Origin: Euclidia mi
Lineage: Eukaryota > Arthropoda > Insecta > Lepidoptera > Erebidae
DNA: 64,000 nt
Reading direction: 5' to 3'
NCBI GenBank assembly: GCA_944739405.2
Contig: OX123190.2
Coordinates: 59,291,805-59,355,804 of the forward strand
The notes beneath the pieces are model-generated. The model saw only the letters and a list, made by a program, of their open reading frames with translations. It did not search any database and was not told the origin of the DNA. Positions 22,664 through 32,445 of the stretch are shown here, one piece after another; within the stretch, counting starts at the first letter, position 1; the number at the start of each line of letters is the position of its first letter. Both the position numbers and the translations under genes were made by a program.

Positions 22664-23647
22664 TCAGATGTTTGTGTTTTCAAGATCTCGAAGACATTTG
22701 TCCGAATGGATTATGATTTGTTTGTCTCCTTCTTGTTTGCGCAGGAAGATATTGCCGTTGGATATCCAGCAGTATTTATAGGCTTTACTTTTAGCAAACT
22801 CTCGAGCTTGATAAAACAGCTTTTTAGTAGTAGCGGGGAGTTGTTCGGCGATGTAAAACGGCTGGGGCTTACCTGGTATGCCGATGAGTGCGGTGTTTAA
22901 TTTGTCTTCCTTCCCTTTTACTTTATTAAATGATCGAGTAGCAGATATAATTGCCAGTTTTGTTTGCACCTTTGTGAACTCCGCAATAATCGGGCGTGGA
23001 ACGGTAGGACTGGTAGATTTACCAGGAAGCCGATAAATATCACGAATATCTGATTCCGGGATAGGCAGCCCAACCACGTTTCCAATCTTACTCATCGTTG
23101 TTATCAGGCTGGTAAACGTTTCGGAATTGTCCTGCGGGATATTTCGGATTTCAATCGCAGACGAGCGTGACTTGTGTTGTAGGTCAATTATCTTCTTTTC
23201 CAGATTCTCAATGTATGTTTGCTGTATGCGGCGGTCTTTTCTTAATTCCTCGATTTCTTTTTTCATATCTTCGAATTGTGAATTCATAAAAGACATTGAT
23301 TTCATGATCTCTTCATTGGTCACTTGAATTTGAGCATTGGACGCCTTAATTTGATTATTTTGGCTCTTAATTTCTGCGACATCTTTCAATAATGTAGCCA
23401 TTAGGGTAGTATGTTCAGCCAAGGTACACGATATATCTTGATTATTCTTGTCAGTATCTAGCGCGCCAACCTCAATCCCACCTTGTGGGGAATTCCCTTG
23501 CCGTGGCCGCTTGTTCCTGTTTACATTTACATAATCGCTAACCTTGACGGCCGAGTTAATATTAGGTTTGGATTGGGTCTGAGTCAGGCCCAGAGTATTC
23601 ACTTGTGATTTAGGCGTGTTAGGAGGTGAATGCTGTACTCCGGCCAT
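22664..23647 (-). CDS. LINE ORF1 protein with coiled coil and FP25K-like C-terminal domain, 327 aa
   Basis: The N-terminus is polar and Pro/Ser-rich (1-70). Residues about 75-160 are heptad-rich and Glu/Lys-rich, a likely coiled coil for oligomerisation. Residues about 163-243 ('SSAIEIRNIP' onward) look RRM-like. Residues about 262-320 ('QPFYIAEQLPATTKKLFYQA', 'YKYCWISNGNIFLRKQEGD') match the C-terminal domain known from baculovirus FP25K proteins and from ORF1 of several insect LINEs. The role is presumably binding the element RNA and acting as chaperone. It lies upstream of ORF2 on the same transcript. The start MAGVQ is the first in-frame ATG after a long 5' UTR. Confidence 0.85.
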   Translation of the reverse strand: MAGVQHSPPNTPKSQVNTLGLTQTQSKPNINSAVKVSDYVNVNRNKRPRQGNSPQGGIEVGALDTDKNNQDISCTLAEHTTLMATLLKDVAEIKSQNNQIKASNAQIQVTNEEIMKSMSFMNSQFEDMKKEIEELRKDRRIQQTYIENLEKKIIDLQHKSRSSAIEIRNIPQDNSETFTSLITTMSKIGNVVGLPIPESDIRDIYRLPGKSTSPTVPRPIIAEFTKVQTKLAIISATRSFNKVKGKEDKLNTALIGIPGKPQPFYIAEQLPATTKKLFYQAREFAKSKAYKYCWISNGNIFLRKQEGDKQIIIHSDKCLRDLENTNI

Positions 23648-24944
23648 AGTAGGTGGCTACCAATAAAATTTATGATACTTCAATCACTTGGCCCACAAGG
23701 TACCCAGTAAACAATCTGTCCAACAATCCACTTCAATCTTTGTAGCACGCACAGAACAAGTGTCGTAGAAATCGTAGCCGACAGTGTTTGTAGACAACTC
23801 GTTGGCCCGTAGCACCACTAACCGTCGTAGGCGAGCGTGACGTCAGCAACGCGTAGCGCACCGGTATTTGAGAGTCGGCCGCAACTTGCTCGGTGGCGCG
23901 TTGGTTACGCGCTCGTCTTGGTTGTCACTGCGCAGGGGCGTCTCTGGTTCAAATCCACCCAATTCACGATCACTTTTGGGATTCTATTTCGTGCAGCAAT
24001 TACAAAAAATAGTTGCGTCCCCTTCTAGGACCGCCCGGTGGGAGTAGCCGGCAGGTAAAAACACTTAAAGAGTGACAAGGAATTGGATTTAACTAACTTC
24101 AACCAATCACAGAATTAAGACGGTAAATTTCTTAAGATGATCGACACACGTCCACTCCGTACAAGGTTAACTGGCCTATTAAGTGATTTTATACTTTACA
24201 CAATATTTAATTAGCCTCCTGTTGTTTTATAGATTTCAATATATTGGCGTATGTAATAACTGCCGTTACAACCTTCGAAATATTTAAATTTTCTAATTAT
24301 AACCAAAAATAAACCTGGGAAACGAATTATTTTTTGAGTTTTCACATTTTTTAAACCGCAATTATAAGCACGTGCGTGCAATGCTCAAAATACCTACTTA
24401 TCCATGGGGTTATAGGGCATCTCATCATCATATAAATATATATATAGAAAACAAAATTATTATGTTCGCTATACGAGTACAACGATTTCACAGCAGATGT
24501 ACCACAAACCTTGGCGTAAAATGTGGCAACAGTGGCACAAATGACATTTTTAATAAAATATCATCATGATTAATTTATCCAGTAAACTACGACTGTCTCT
24601 TTTTTTGACAGAGATATCCCTAAGACAAAAGGAGACAACACTATGTTTGGTGGCTTTATGTCGATTTCATATTTATGTGTATAATGTAATTTTTCTATAT
24701 GTACTATTTGCCCTCTCCATGTATATTCCTTACTCAAAGGTCAAAATTCACGTGGTGCATGGTTCGCGCGACGTCGACGGATAGTGCGTTGACGGAAACA
24801 GAACAGACGCTGTACGCTCGAAGTTCTAGTTAACGGATCATCGGTCTGGTGTGAAAGGTTGAACGTTTTTCTATATATTTGTATGTTTTGGCGTTACGCA
24901 ACCGATAATACGCGACGGATCTTCCGTCAGATTTGTTCCGACCC

Positions 24945-25090
24945 TTAATAGGTTATGTTAGGTTTTTTTGTGAAACTATACCCAAAAATAGGAGCCGTGC
25001 TAAGCAGGGCTCCTATTTTGAAGGAGCCCTGCTATGCAGGGGTCCTATTTTTGGCTATATAGACACAAGAAAACCTAACATAACCTATTA
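24945..25090. repeat. Foldback repeat, copy in tandem unit 1
   Basis: The outer arms 'ttaataggttatgttaggtt' and 'aacctaacataacctatta' pair, as do the inner 'ccaaaaataggagcc' and 'ggtcctatttttgg'. The centre is itself repeated as 'gcagggctcctatttt' and 'gaaggagccctgc'. A third, direct partial copy of the arm follows at about 25165-25235 ('aataggttgtgttag', 'aaaaatatagga'). In unit 2 that third arm is the PLE integration site. Confidence 0.75.
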
Positions 25091-25387
25091 AGTTTCCCGA
25101 GTGGACGAGATTATTCTCATAAATAAGTAGATCGAGACTTTCGAAATGAAGGTTAAGTCACCTTAATAGGTTGTGTTAGTTTTTCTTGTGATCCTGAACA
25201 AAAATATAGGAGTCTTGCGTAGCGGGGCTCCGTCAACGTAACCTCATAAACATCACCAAAGTTCCGGTTTTTCGTTTTATCAAATTGTTCACTGTAGTAC
25301 ATTCGTAAGTCTGTGTGACTTATTAAGTCAATTGACCAATTAGACTACGCGGAGCTTCCACCACAAACTCAACTCATAACAAACCTA

Positions 25388-25870
25388 GGTTTCTTATAAT
25401 ATCACTATTGTGGCCCAGTGAAATTGCAACATCACTGTAAAGAGTCCGTCAAAAAAAAAAAAAGGAACCAGTCGTTATTGACTATAATCTGTGTAATTAT
25501 AAATGTACTAAAAGAAATATAATGTCACGTTTTTTACTAATTCCCTGTGACATATATATGTATGTATATACAGATATATACCTACATAATTATATCGCAG
25601 GTATTTAGCCAAAAACGTGATATTATAATTTTACTAGTGACATTATAATTAAACAGATTATAGTCAATTGCTTGTATTACTTACAATTTAACGGGCTAGT
25701 TTCAGTGCCATTATACTTTCACTAGACCGATACAGTGAAATTATAAGGCAGTGATATTTTGACAATAACACTGGTTTAAGAAAGCCGTCAGATTGAGCGA
25801 TCCCTGATTGGTTCGTTTTCGTTACCAGCTGTTTTAAACATAGAGTTAGGAAATAAGAGAAAGGTTTTTG
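25388..25870. repeat. Inverted-repeat-rich block, possible non-autonomous DNA transposon (unit 1)
   Basis: 'tgactataatctgt' with 'aattataa' (about 25480) recurs inverted as 'ttataattaaacagattata' (about 25648). 'cagtgaaattgcaac.tcactg' (about 25418) recurs inverted around 25735-25760. The minus-strand ORF at 25688-25882 has no domain and is only partly conserved in unit 2, so I do not call it a gene. Ends and target duplication are not defined. Confidence 0.4.
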
Positions 25871-27077
25871 AAAACCAACCACCTTAATAGTGTAGGGGTC
25901 ATACTATGTAACGTGTAACAATTTGCAGAATTTCAATAATGTGCTGGCGCGACGCGAGCGGCAGTAAGCCTCTTGCCTCGAGCCAATTAGGACGTTGTAC
26001 TTAACTGTGGAAAAATATATTGCGATATTAACAGTATACCATCTATCATTTATTTCCACCACCTGTAGGCAATAAGGGGCTAACTCACACTGGTGACCCC
26101 TGTGAAAAGGTGGTGTTGAGAGTGGTTTTAGCTGTCGTGATTGTAAAAAAAGAAATTTCGTTCATAAGTGTTGCTTTTGTAACCTATATGAATAAATGAC
26201 TTTGAATTTGAATTTATTAATAACTGTACAGTTGCTATTGTTCATCAGTTTGAATAAATCTGAATTTTCAAAATATGGACCGCTAGCTCTCAAAGACACA
26301 AAAAGATAATAATAATAGTCAGTAGCGAACGCTATTCGAACAGACAGGTTCCCAATAGAAAAATTGGCAGTTACTAATTAAATTTGTAATTTCAGTTCTT
26401 TATACACCACTGATTCATACGAAACGTATTTCTTGAGACTATATTGACTAGATGGAAATCTTAAAAGGTCGAAACACTAAACAAGCCCGCTCTGCTTTAT
26501 CTTGTTAAATTGCTGACATTACTCATTAATCTTTTATAACATGTTTCGCATTTTTAAAACTAAGTTTGGCTTTATCATCGAAATCTACTTTTTTTGGAAA
26601 CGTGTACGTGATACATATGAAGAAAAAAAAACAAAGCAAACAAAATAGCAATATTTTAAGTAACTTCAATACTTGTATTGCCTGTCTCAGTAGTTAATCC
26701 ACCATTATAGTAATATTGACCTGACCGCAGCCATAATCTATCACGTTATCACTATGAAACTATTTAGCGCCAACTTTGGTGACTTACCAAACAGTCATTC
26801 GGGGCTTAATTGCTAAGGTCATAGCGTTCGTCGACACGTCGTGGCAACATCGATAACTCGGTACCTGTGTAATTGGCAGTTCGGAATGACCCGATTATCG
26901 ATGTCGAGAGGAAACGCACCTCTACCGATATGGATCGTAATTTCATTAACCATTAACAGATTTAAGTTTTGGCCGCCGCCCTATTTCTGATTTGTAGGTA
27001 TTTTTGGATCGGGGATTTTGTTGCTATTTTGGTTTAAGATAAAATGTTTCACGTAAGTAAATGAATGTGAGGATAAA

Positions 27078-27360
27078 AAGTTCATCATCATCAGCCCTGT
27101 ATATAAGCTGTCCCACTGCTGGGCCTCTTCTCACAATGAGAAGGGTAAGGCCATAATCCACCACGCTGGCCAAGTGCGGGTTGGCAGACTTCACATGTAT
27201 TTCGAGAACATTATGGAGAACTCTCATGAACATGAACATGCAAGTTTCCTCACGATGTTTTCCTTCACCGTTTAGCAAGCGATAATTAACAATTTAATAC
27301 GCACATAACTCCGAAAAGTCATTGGTGCGTGCCGTGGATTCGAACTCGGACCCTCTGCGT
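27078..27360 (-). mobile_element. SINE (family B2) within tandem unit copy 2
   Basis: This is the paralogue of 18401-18683, duplicated with the tandem unit rather than inserted independently. Its position relative to the palindrome is identical. Confidence 0.75.
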
Positions 27361-27497
27361 GGAAGATATCTATTGCGCAAGTTTGAATAGGTATTACTTA
27401 TTAGTTTTATCCATGCACTCTATAAACCATGATGGTTTATAGAGTGCATGGATAAAACTAGTAATACCTATTTAAACTTTCGCAATAGATATCTTCC
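27361..27497. repeat. 137-bp palindrome, copy in tandem unit 2
   Basis: Same palindrome as 18684-18820, with a few different substitutions (for example 'gtttgaatag'). It was duplicated with the unit. Confidence 0.85.
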
Positions 27498-27825
27498 AGG
27501 TTATAGATTATTTAATAAACTTATTATTGTTAAACAAGTATATAAGTTTGCCAAACTCTTCACGGCATTTTATAGATAATTTAAACGTCTCATAATTTGG
27601 AACTTTTCAAGAAAATTGGGATATTCTACTTAAAAGATAAAATTTGAAAAATATATCATATAATTGGTTTAAAAATATGTCATCTCTTAGTGGAAATAAG
27701 TATTGAGTGATTTTATACTTTACACAATATTTAATAAGCCTCCTGTTGTTTTATAGAATTCAATATATTGGCGTAAGTAATAACTGCCGTTACAACCTTC
27801 GAAATATTTCAATTTTCTAATTATA

Positions 27826-27857
27826 CTATCAAAAGCGAGCCAGTTTATATCAGTATA

Positions 27858-27943
<86 letters not shown>

Positions 27944-28007
27944 GGTGTCACAAGACCCATCACCAAACCGAAGTCTACTCGTTGTGGACATCATGCCAAG
28001 TCATACT
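27826..28007. repeat. (TA)n microsatellite of about 40 repeats in a segment absent from unit 1
   Basis: 27861-27939 is pure TA. It is preceded by 'ctatcaaaagcgagccag' and followed by 'cagggtgtcacaagacccat'. At the homologous point in unit 1 (about 24300) the flanks 'ttctaattata' and 'accaaaaataaacc' are joined directly. An insertion whose end expanded into TA repeats is the simplest reading; the family is unknown. Confidence 0.75.
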
Positions 28008-28647
28008 AACCAAAAATAAACCTGGGAAACGAATTCTTTTTTGAGTTTTCACATTTTTTAAACCGCAATTAAAAGCGCGTGCGTGCAATGCTCGAAATAC
28101 CTACTTATCCATGGAGTTATAGGGCATCTCATCATCATATAAATATATATATAGAAAAACAAGATTATTATGTTCGCTATACAACGATTTCAGAGCAGAT
28201 GTACCACAAACCTTGGCGTAAAATGTGGCAACAGTGGCACGAATGACATTTCTAATAAAATATCATCATGATTAATTTATTCAGTAAACTATGACTGTCT
28301 CTTTTTTTGACAGAGATATCCCTTAGACAAAAGGAGACAACATTATGTTTGGTGGCTTTATGTCGATTTCATATTTATGTGTATAATGTAAATTTTTCTA
28401 TATGTACTATTTGCCCTCTCCATGTATATTCCTTACTCAAAGGTCAAAATTCACGTGGTGCATGGTTCGCGCGACGTCGACGGATAGTGCGTTGACGGAA
28501 ACAGAACAGACGCTGTACGCTCGAAGTTCTAGTTAACGGATCATCGGTCTGGTGTGAAAGGTTGAACGTTTTTCTATATATTTGTATGTTTTGGCGTTAC
28601 GCGACCGATAATACGCGACGGATCTTCCGTCAGATTTGTTCCGACCC

Positions 28648-28793
28648 TTAATAGGTTATGTTAGGTTTTTTTGTGAAACTATACCCAAAAATAGGAGCCG
28701 TGCTAAGCAGGGCTCCTATTTTGAAGGAGCCCTGCTATGCAGGGGTCCTATTTTTGGCTATATAGACACAAGAAAACCTAACATAACCTATTA
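28648..28793. repeat. Foldback repeat, copy in tandem unit 2
   Basis: Paralogue of 24945-25090 with the same pairing arms. Its third direct arm ends at 28914, where the PLE is inserted. Confidence 0.75.
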
Positions 28794-28914
28794 AGTTTCC
28801 CGAGTGGACGAGATTATTCTCATAAATAAGTAGATCGAGACTTTCGAAATGAAGGTTAAGTCACCTTAATAGGTTGTGTTAGTTTTTCTTGTGATCCTGA
28901 ACAAAAATATAGGA

Positions 28915-29286
28915 AACCTAATGGAAGAAAAGAGGAACCCACCACGCACCCTCGAATTGACCACCCCAACTATTGCAATAGAAAAAGGTTGACAATATCG
29001 AACTCCTCTAAAAGGATAAGGGATATAGGAATGGTATGGGTTCCAGGAAGATACCTGACTTGCAGTATCCCGCTGTATGCGCCGACTATTCTTCGACACG
29101 TGTTTCGCCTCTGCACGAGGCATCCTCAGGAACGATGGGCAACGACTGAGCGCTTTCCAACCGTGGGCATGTATTATAAACGATTGTACTTTCTAATCCC
29201 CTCCCTCCGTTGCTCGACTGATGTGAGTCATTATGACGGTGTGCGAATATATTCAGCAATGGGGTTAAAGTTGGTTTGATCGTTCA
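28915..29286 (-). repeat. PLE outer pseudo-LTR, left
   Basis: Mirror image of 34805-35176. On the minus strand it begins within the last 20 codons of the ORF and runs to the target duplication. It carries the hammerhead-like motif at 29095-29129. Confidence 0.85.
29095..29129 (-). ncRNA. Hammerhead-ribozyme-like motif (PLE outer left repeat)
   Basis: Minus-strand copy of the motif described at 32228-32262. Core bases, stem II and the GTGTC cleavage end are identical. Confidence 0.65.
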
Positions 29287-31645
29287 GTAATGTATGCTTG
29301 TCCCGCTTTAAAATCTCTAATTGTTCCAATACGCACATTCTAATACCCTTTTGACAAGTGTGTATGACGTCAAATGAATGTCCGCTATTTAAGGTATGAC
29401 CCGATTCAAGTAAATGTTCGGCAAAATGAGACTTTTCCGGCTGGTTATTTCTAAACGCCGCTAAATGTTCTTTATATCTCAGCTCAAAACTTCGACCCGT
29501 CTGTCCTATGTACTTATTTTGGCATTGGTCGCATGTTAAGCAGTAAATACCGGACTTTTTGTTCTTGCATACTTTATCTTTACCATTGCAAAGAAATTTT
29601 AACGTTTTGTATGGTTTATAGGCTGATCTGATACCGTTCCTCCTCAGTATACGCGCCATACGGTCAGTTATGCTTCCAAAATAGGTAAGAACAGCGGTAT
29701 TATTTATAGGTTCTTTTATAGAGGGATATAAAAGTGACTTGGACATTCTAAGTTGTTTTCCTCTAATCATCTTGTCAATTAGGCGTTTACTATACCCGTT
29801 GGATTGAGCTATATGATAAATAATATTTAATTCTCTGTTATATGATTCTATATTCAGTGGTACATTTAATAATCTATGAATCATACTGTGAAATGCTGCC
29901 ATTTTGTGTTGCGATGGATGACAGGACGATGCTGGTATTGTACTATCTGTATACGTCGGTTTACGATAAATTTCAAATGAGTGTGAGGTACCCTCCCTTT
30001 TGATAGTCAAATCTAAGAAGTTTATTGAGCTGTTTTGTTCTATCTCCAATTCGAACTTAATTTTGGGGTGTATACTATTAATTCTTGTAAGAAAACAGTG
30101 AAGCTGACGTTCTGTGCCCTTCCAAGCCAGCAAAATATCGTCCACGAATCTATAATAATATAAGATGTTCGGTTCTTTTACCAAATGCTCGTGTTCGTAG
30201 TTATTCATAAAGATATCTGCTAACAACGGACTAAGCGGTGAACCCATGGCCAAACCCTCCTTCTGTAAGTAGTACTCGTTGTTGAATTGAAAATAATTTT
30301 GTTTACTGCATAACTCGGTTAATTTCAAAATATTCTGAATCTGTTCTGGGTGTATTCTATTTCTTCCCAGCAGATTTTTAATTATAACTAAACATTCTTT
30401 ATACGGGACATTTGTAAATAAGCTTTTTACATCCAAAGACACGAGTTTTGTGTTTCTAGGTAGACAGATGTGTTTTATTTTGCTAATCAAATCATAACTA
30501 TTTTTCAGGCTGTATTTTGAGGTGAATGACGTCTTCTCTTTAATCAATCCGTTTAAATATTTCGCTAATTTATAAGCTGGAGCGTTGACATATGAGACGA
30601 CTGGACGGATGGGCACCTGATCTTTATGTATTTTTGGTAAACCATACAACAGCGGACACTGAGGGTTCATCGGTATAAGACTTTTCGCTAAATAGCAGTT
30701 TTGTGGAAAAAGGTAAGTACTTGACTTGATACTGAGTTTTAATTCTGCATGAAATCGTTTGGTAGGATCGTAGGGCAGACGCTGGAAATCTTCGGTGTGT
30801 ATTACATCTTGTACTTTGCTATTATACTGCAATCTAGACATAATTACTACGGTGTTGCCTTTATCCGCCTTATTTACCACCAAATCATTTTGTTGAATTT
30901 TATTTTGGATGGATTTATATATTTTTAATTCGCAGTTAATGAAATTAGTCGATTTGTATGTTTTTAACTGCTGGGCAGCTAAACTCTTGACTATGTTATC
31001 TTTTTTATTTCTGGTAATAGCTATTTCTGCATCCACCGCCAATGTTTCCAAAGAATATTGCGTAACTTTTTGAGGAATACTATACTTTAATCCCTTCTCC
31101 AAAAGTGAGTTCTCGTCACGTGTGAAAATGGTGTTCGAAAGATTCTTTATTCTGGGATGAAATTGATGATTACAAGTGGTGTTGCCAGTATAGTCTGAAG
31201 GTGGTGTTATTCTTCCTATCAGTTCTTGTAACTTCCTACTTTGAATGATGTATTTCTCGTGAGCTACAGTTGACGCTAATTCCCTTGCTTTTTGGTCTAA
31301 TAAATCGAACTCGACATTGTGTAACTTGAATGAAAGTTCTAAGTGCAGTATTTTTAAATGTAGTTTTAAATTATCGCGAACCGTAAACCAACGTCTTGCC
31401 TCGTCACCTAGCCAAATTTTTTGAGCTTTTTGTATCGCTATATTGGCGGCCCGACTGTGCGTATTGGAACGTATAGTAATATAATTTGGAATGACATTGT
31501 AATATTTACATTTCTGATTGAACCACACGTTTTGACATGCGACCCGGTGTTGCTTCGTAAGTTTGATGTATAATTTCGCCTGTACAGCTATGCTTGCTGA
31601 TTTGATATAGTTGATTGAATCAGGCGTCACTTGGCGGAACTCCAT
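29231..31645 (-). CDS. Penelope-like reverse transcriptase with GIY-YIG endonuclease, 804 aa (left copy)
   Basis: Residues about 330-545 hold the PLE-type RT: 'LLYGLPKIHK' (332), motif A 'LVSLDVKSLFTNVP' (D405), 'GLAMGSPLSPLLADIFM' (464) and the VDD box (501-503). Residues about 695-790 form the C-terminal GIY-YIG nuclease: GIY at 699-701, Cys residues at 702, 705 and 708, YIGQTGRS (712-719), R723 and E747. The N-terminal 300 residues are basic and helical, as in Penelope proteins. It acts in target-primed copying of the element RNA. The final 20 codons lie inside the pseudo-LTR. No internal stop or frameshift is present. It differs from the right-hand copy at two positions seen in translation (D81 here, K738 here). 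Confidence 0.95.
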   Translation of the reverse strand: MEFRQVTPDSINYIKSASIAVQAKLYIKLTKQHRVACQNVWFNQKCKYYNVIPNYITIRSNTHSRAANIAIQKAQKIWLGDEARRWFTVRDNLKLHLKILHLELSFKLHNVEFDLLDQKARELASTVAHEKYIIQSRKLQELIGRITPPSDYTGNTTCNHQFHPRIKNLSNTIFTRDENSLLEKGLKYSIPQKVTQYSLETLAVDAEIAITRNKKDNIVKSLAAQQLKTYKSTNFINCELKIYKSIQNKIQQNDLVVNKADKGNTVVIMSRLQYNSKVQDVIHTEDFQRLPYDPTKRFHAELKLSIKSSTYLFPQNCYLAKSLIPMNPQCPLLYGLPKIHKDQVPIRPVVSYVNAPAYKLAKYLNGLIKEKTSFTSKYSLKNSYDLISKIKHICLPRNTKLVSLDVKSLFTNVPYKECLVIIKNLLGRNRIHPEQIQNILKLTELCSKQNYFQFNNEYYLQKEGLAMGSPLSPLLADIFMNNYEHEHLVKEPNILYYYRFVDDILLAWKGTERQLHCFLTRINSIHPKIKFELEIEQNSSINFLDLTIKREGTSHSFEIYRKPTYTDSTIPASSCHPSQHKMAAFHSMIHRLLNVPLNIESYNRELNIIYHIAQSNGYSKRLIDKMIRGKQLRMSKSLLYPSIKEPINNTAVLTYFGSITDRMARILRRNGIRSAYKPYKTLKFLCNGKDKVCKNKKSGIYCLTCDQCQNKYIGQTGRSFELRYKEHLAAFRNNQPEKSHFAEHLLESGHTLNSGHSFDVIHTCQKGIRMCVLEQLEILKRDKHTLLNDQTNFNPIAEYIRTPS

Positions 31646-32025
31646 TGTAACCTAATGGAAGAAAAGAGGAACCCACCACGCACCCTCGAATTGACCACCC
31701 CAACTATTGCAATAGAAAAAGGTTGACAATATCGAACTCCTCTAAAAGGATAAGGGATATAGGAATGGTATGGGTTCCAGGAAGATACCTGACTTGCAGT
31801 ATCCCGCTGTATGCGCCGACTATTCTTCGACACGTGTTTCGCCTCTGCACGAGGCATCCTCAGGAACGATGGGCAACGACTGAGCGCTTTCCAACCGTGG
31901 GCATGTATTATAAACGATTGTACTTTCTAATCCCCTCCCTCCGTTGCTCGACTGATGTGAGTCATTATGACGGTGTGCGAATATATTCAGCAATGGGGAC
32001 CCGTTAAAGTTGGTTTGATCGTTCA
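31646..32025 (-). repeat. PLE inner pseudo-LTR, left
   Basis: Upstream repeat of the left ORF, mirror of 32066-32445. Compared with the outer repeat it has five extra bases, so 'ggggttaaag' becomes 'ggggacccgttaaag'. This takes the C-terminal reading frame out of register, so the inner copy could not encode the ORF tail. Confidence 0.85.
31829..31863 (-). ncRNA. Hammerhead-ribozyme-like motif (PLE inner left repeat)
   Basis: Minus-strand copy with the same core as 32228-32262. It lies about 180 bases upstream of the left ORF start, where self-cleavage would define the RNA 5' end. Confidence 0.65.
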
Positions 32026-32041
32026 TTCCTGAAGTCCCCAT

Positions 32042-32049
32042 GGTCAGCA
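32042..32049. other. Centre of the 6.2-kb inverted repeat
   Basis: GGTCAGCA is the only unpaired sequence between the arms ending CCCCAT (32041) and starting ATGGGG (32050). This very short spacer makes the whole PLE a giant palindrome, so assembly and cloning through it need checking. Confidence 0.9.
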
Positions 32050-32065
32050 ATGGGGACTTCAGGAA

Positions 32066-32445
32066 TGAACGATCAAACCAACTTTAACGGGTCCCCATTG
32101 CTGAATATATTCGCACACCGTCATAATGACTCACATCAGTCGAGCAACGGAGGGAGGGGATTAGAAAGTACAATCGTTTATAATACATGCCCACGGTTGG
32201 AAAGCGCTCAGTCGTTGCCCATCGTTCCTGAGGATGCCTCGTGCAGAGGCGAAACACGTGTCGAAGAATAGTCGGCGCATACAGCGGGATACTGCAAGTC
32301 AGGTATCTTCCTGGAACCCATACCATTCCTATATCCCTTATCCTTTTAGAGGAGTTCGATATTGTCAACCTTTTTCTATTGCAATAGTTGGGGTGGTCAA
32401 TTCGAGGGTGCGTGGTGGGTTCCTCTTTTCTTCCATTAGGTTACA
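32066..32445 (+). repeat. PLE inner pseudo-LTR, right
   Basis: This is a direct repeat of 34805-35176 and carries the hammerhead-like motif. It ends exactly before the ATG of the right ORF (32446), so it supplies the presumed promoter and 5' UTR. The five-base GTCCC/ACGGG difference lies near 32087-32092. Confidence 0.85.
32228..32262 (+). ncRNA. Hammerhead-ribozyme-like motif (PLE inner right repeat)
   Basis: CTGAGGA (32228-32234) fits the conserved CUGANGA. Next come one extra T, stem II GCCTC/GAGGC with loop GTGCA (32236-32250), GAAA (32251-32254), and a minimal stem III ACAC/GTGT ending in GTC (32262), the expected cleavage site. Stem I can form from 'catcgttc' upstream and 'gaagaatag' downstream, with an internal loop. 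Type-I hammerheads with tiny stem III are established in Penelope pseudo-LTRs and usually work as dimers. Activity here is inferred, and the extra T before stem II is a deviation. Confidence 0.7.

Larger units (their letters stand above)
19028..24176 (-). mobile_element. Apparently intact CR1/jockey-type LINE with ORF1, ORF2 and (TTA)n tail
   Basis: On the minus strand the order is: 5' UTR (24176-23648, CpG-rich with a B-box-like phrase near 23945), ORF1 (23647-22664), a 280-bp spacer, ORF2 (22383-19432), and a 3' UTR of about 380 bp ending in a run of TTA triplets at 19028-19050. The undisturbed site in tandem unit 2 (27691-27712) reads 'aaataagtattgagtgattt', so both ends are defined. TATT at 19024-19027 and 24177-24180 is the minimal target duplication. 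Neither ORF has a stop or frameshift. Confidence 0.88.
17461..26137. repeat. Tandem unit, copy 1 (carries a LINE insertion)
   Basis: The sequence beginning 'tgattgtaaaaaaagaaa' at 17461 is repeated nearly base for base from 26138 and again from 36147. Copy 1 is continuous with copy 2 apart from 19028-24176, where a 5.1-kb LINE is inserted at 'aaataagtatt'. Without the LINE the unit is about 3.5 kb. Its first part holds the tail of the upstream LINE, a reverse SINE and a 137-bp palindrome. Its second part holds a foldback (24945-25090) and an inverted-repeat-rich block (25388-25870). Confidence 0.9.

Noticed and set aside
25688..25882. Conserved small gene in the tandem units
   Set aside because: The ORF is only partly preserved at 35680-35898 and has no domain. 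Its conservation is explained by recent duplication.
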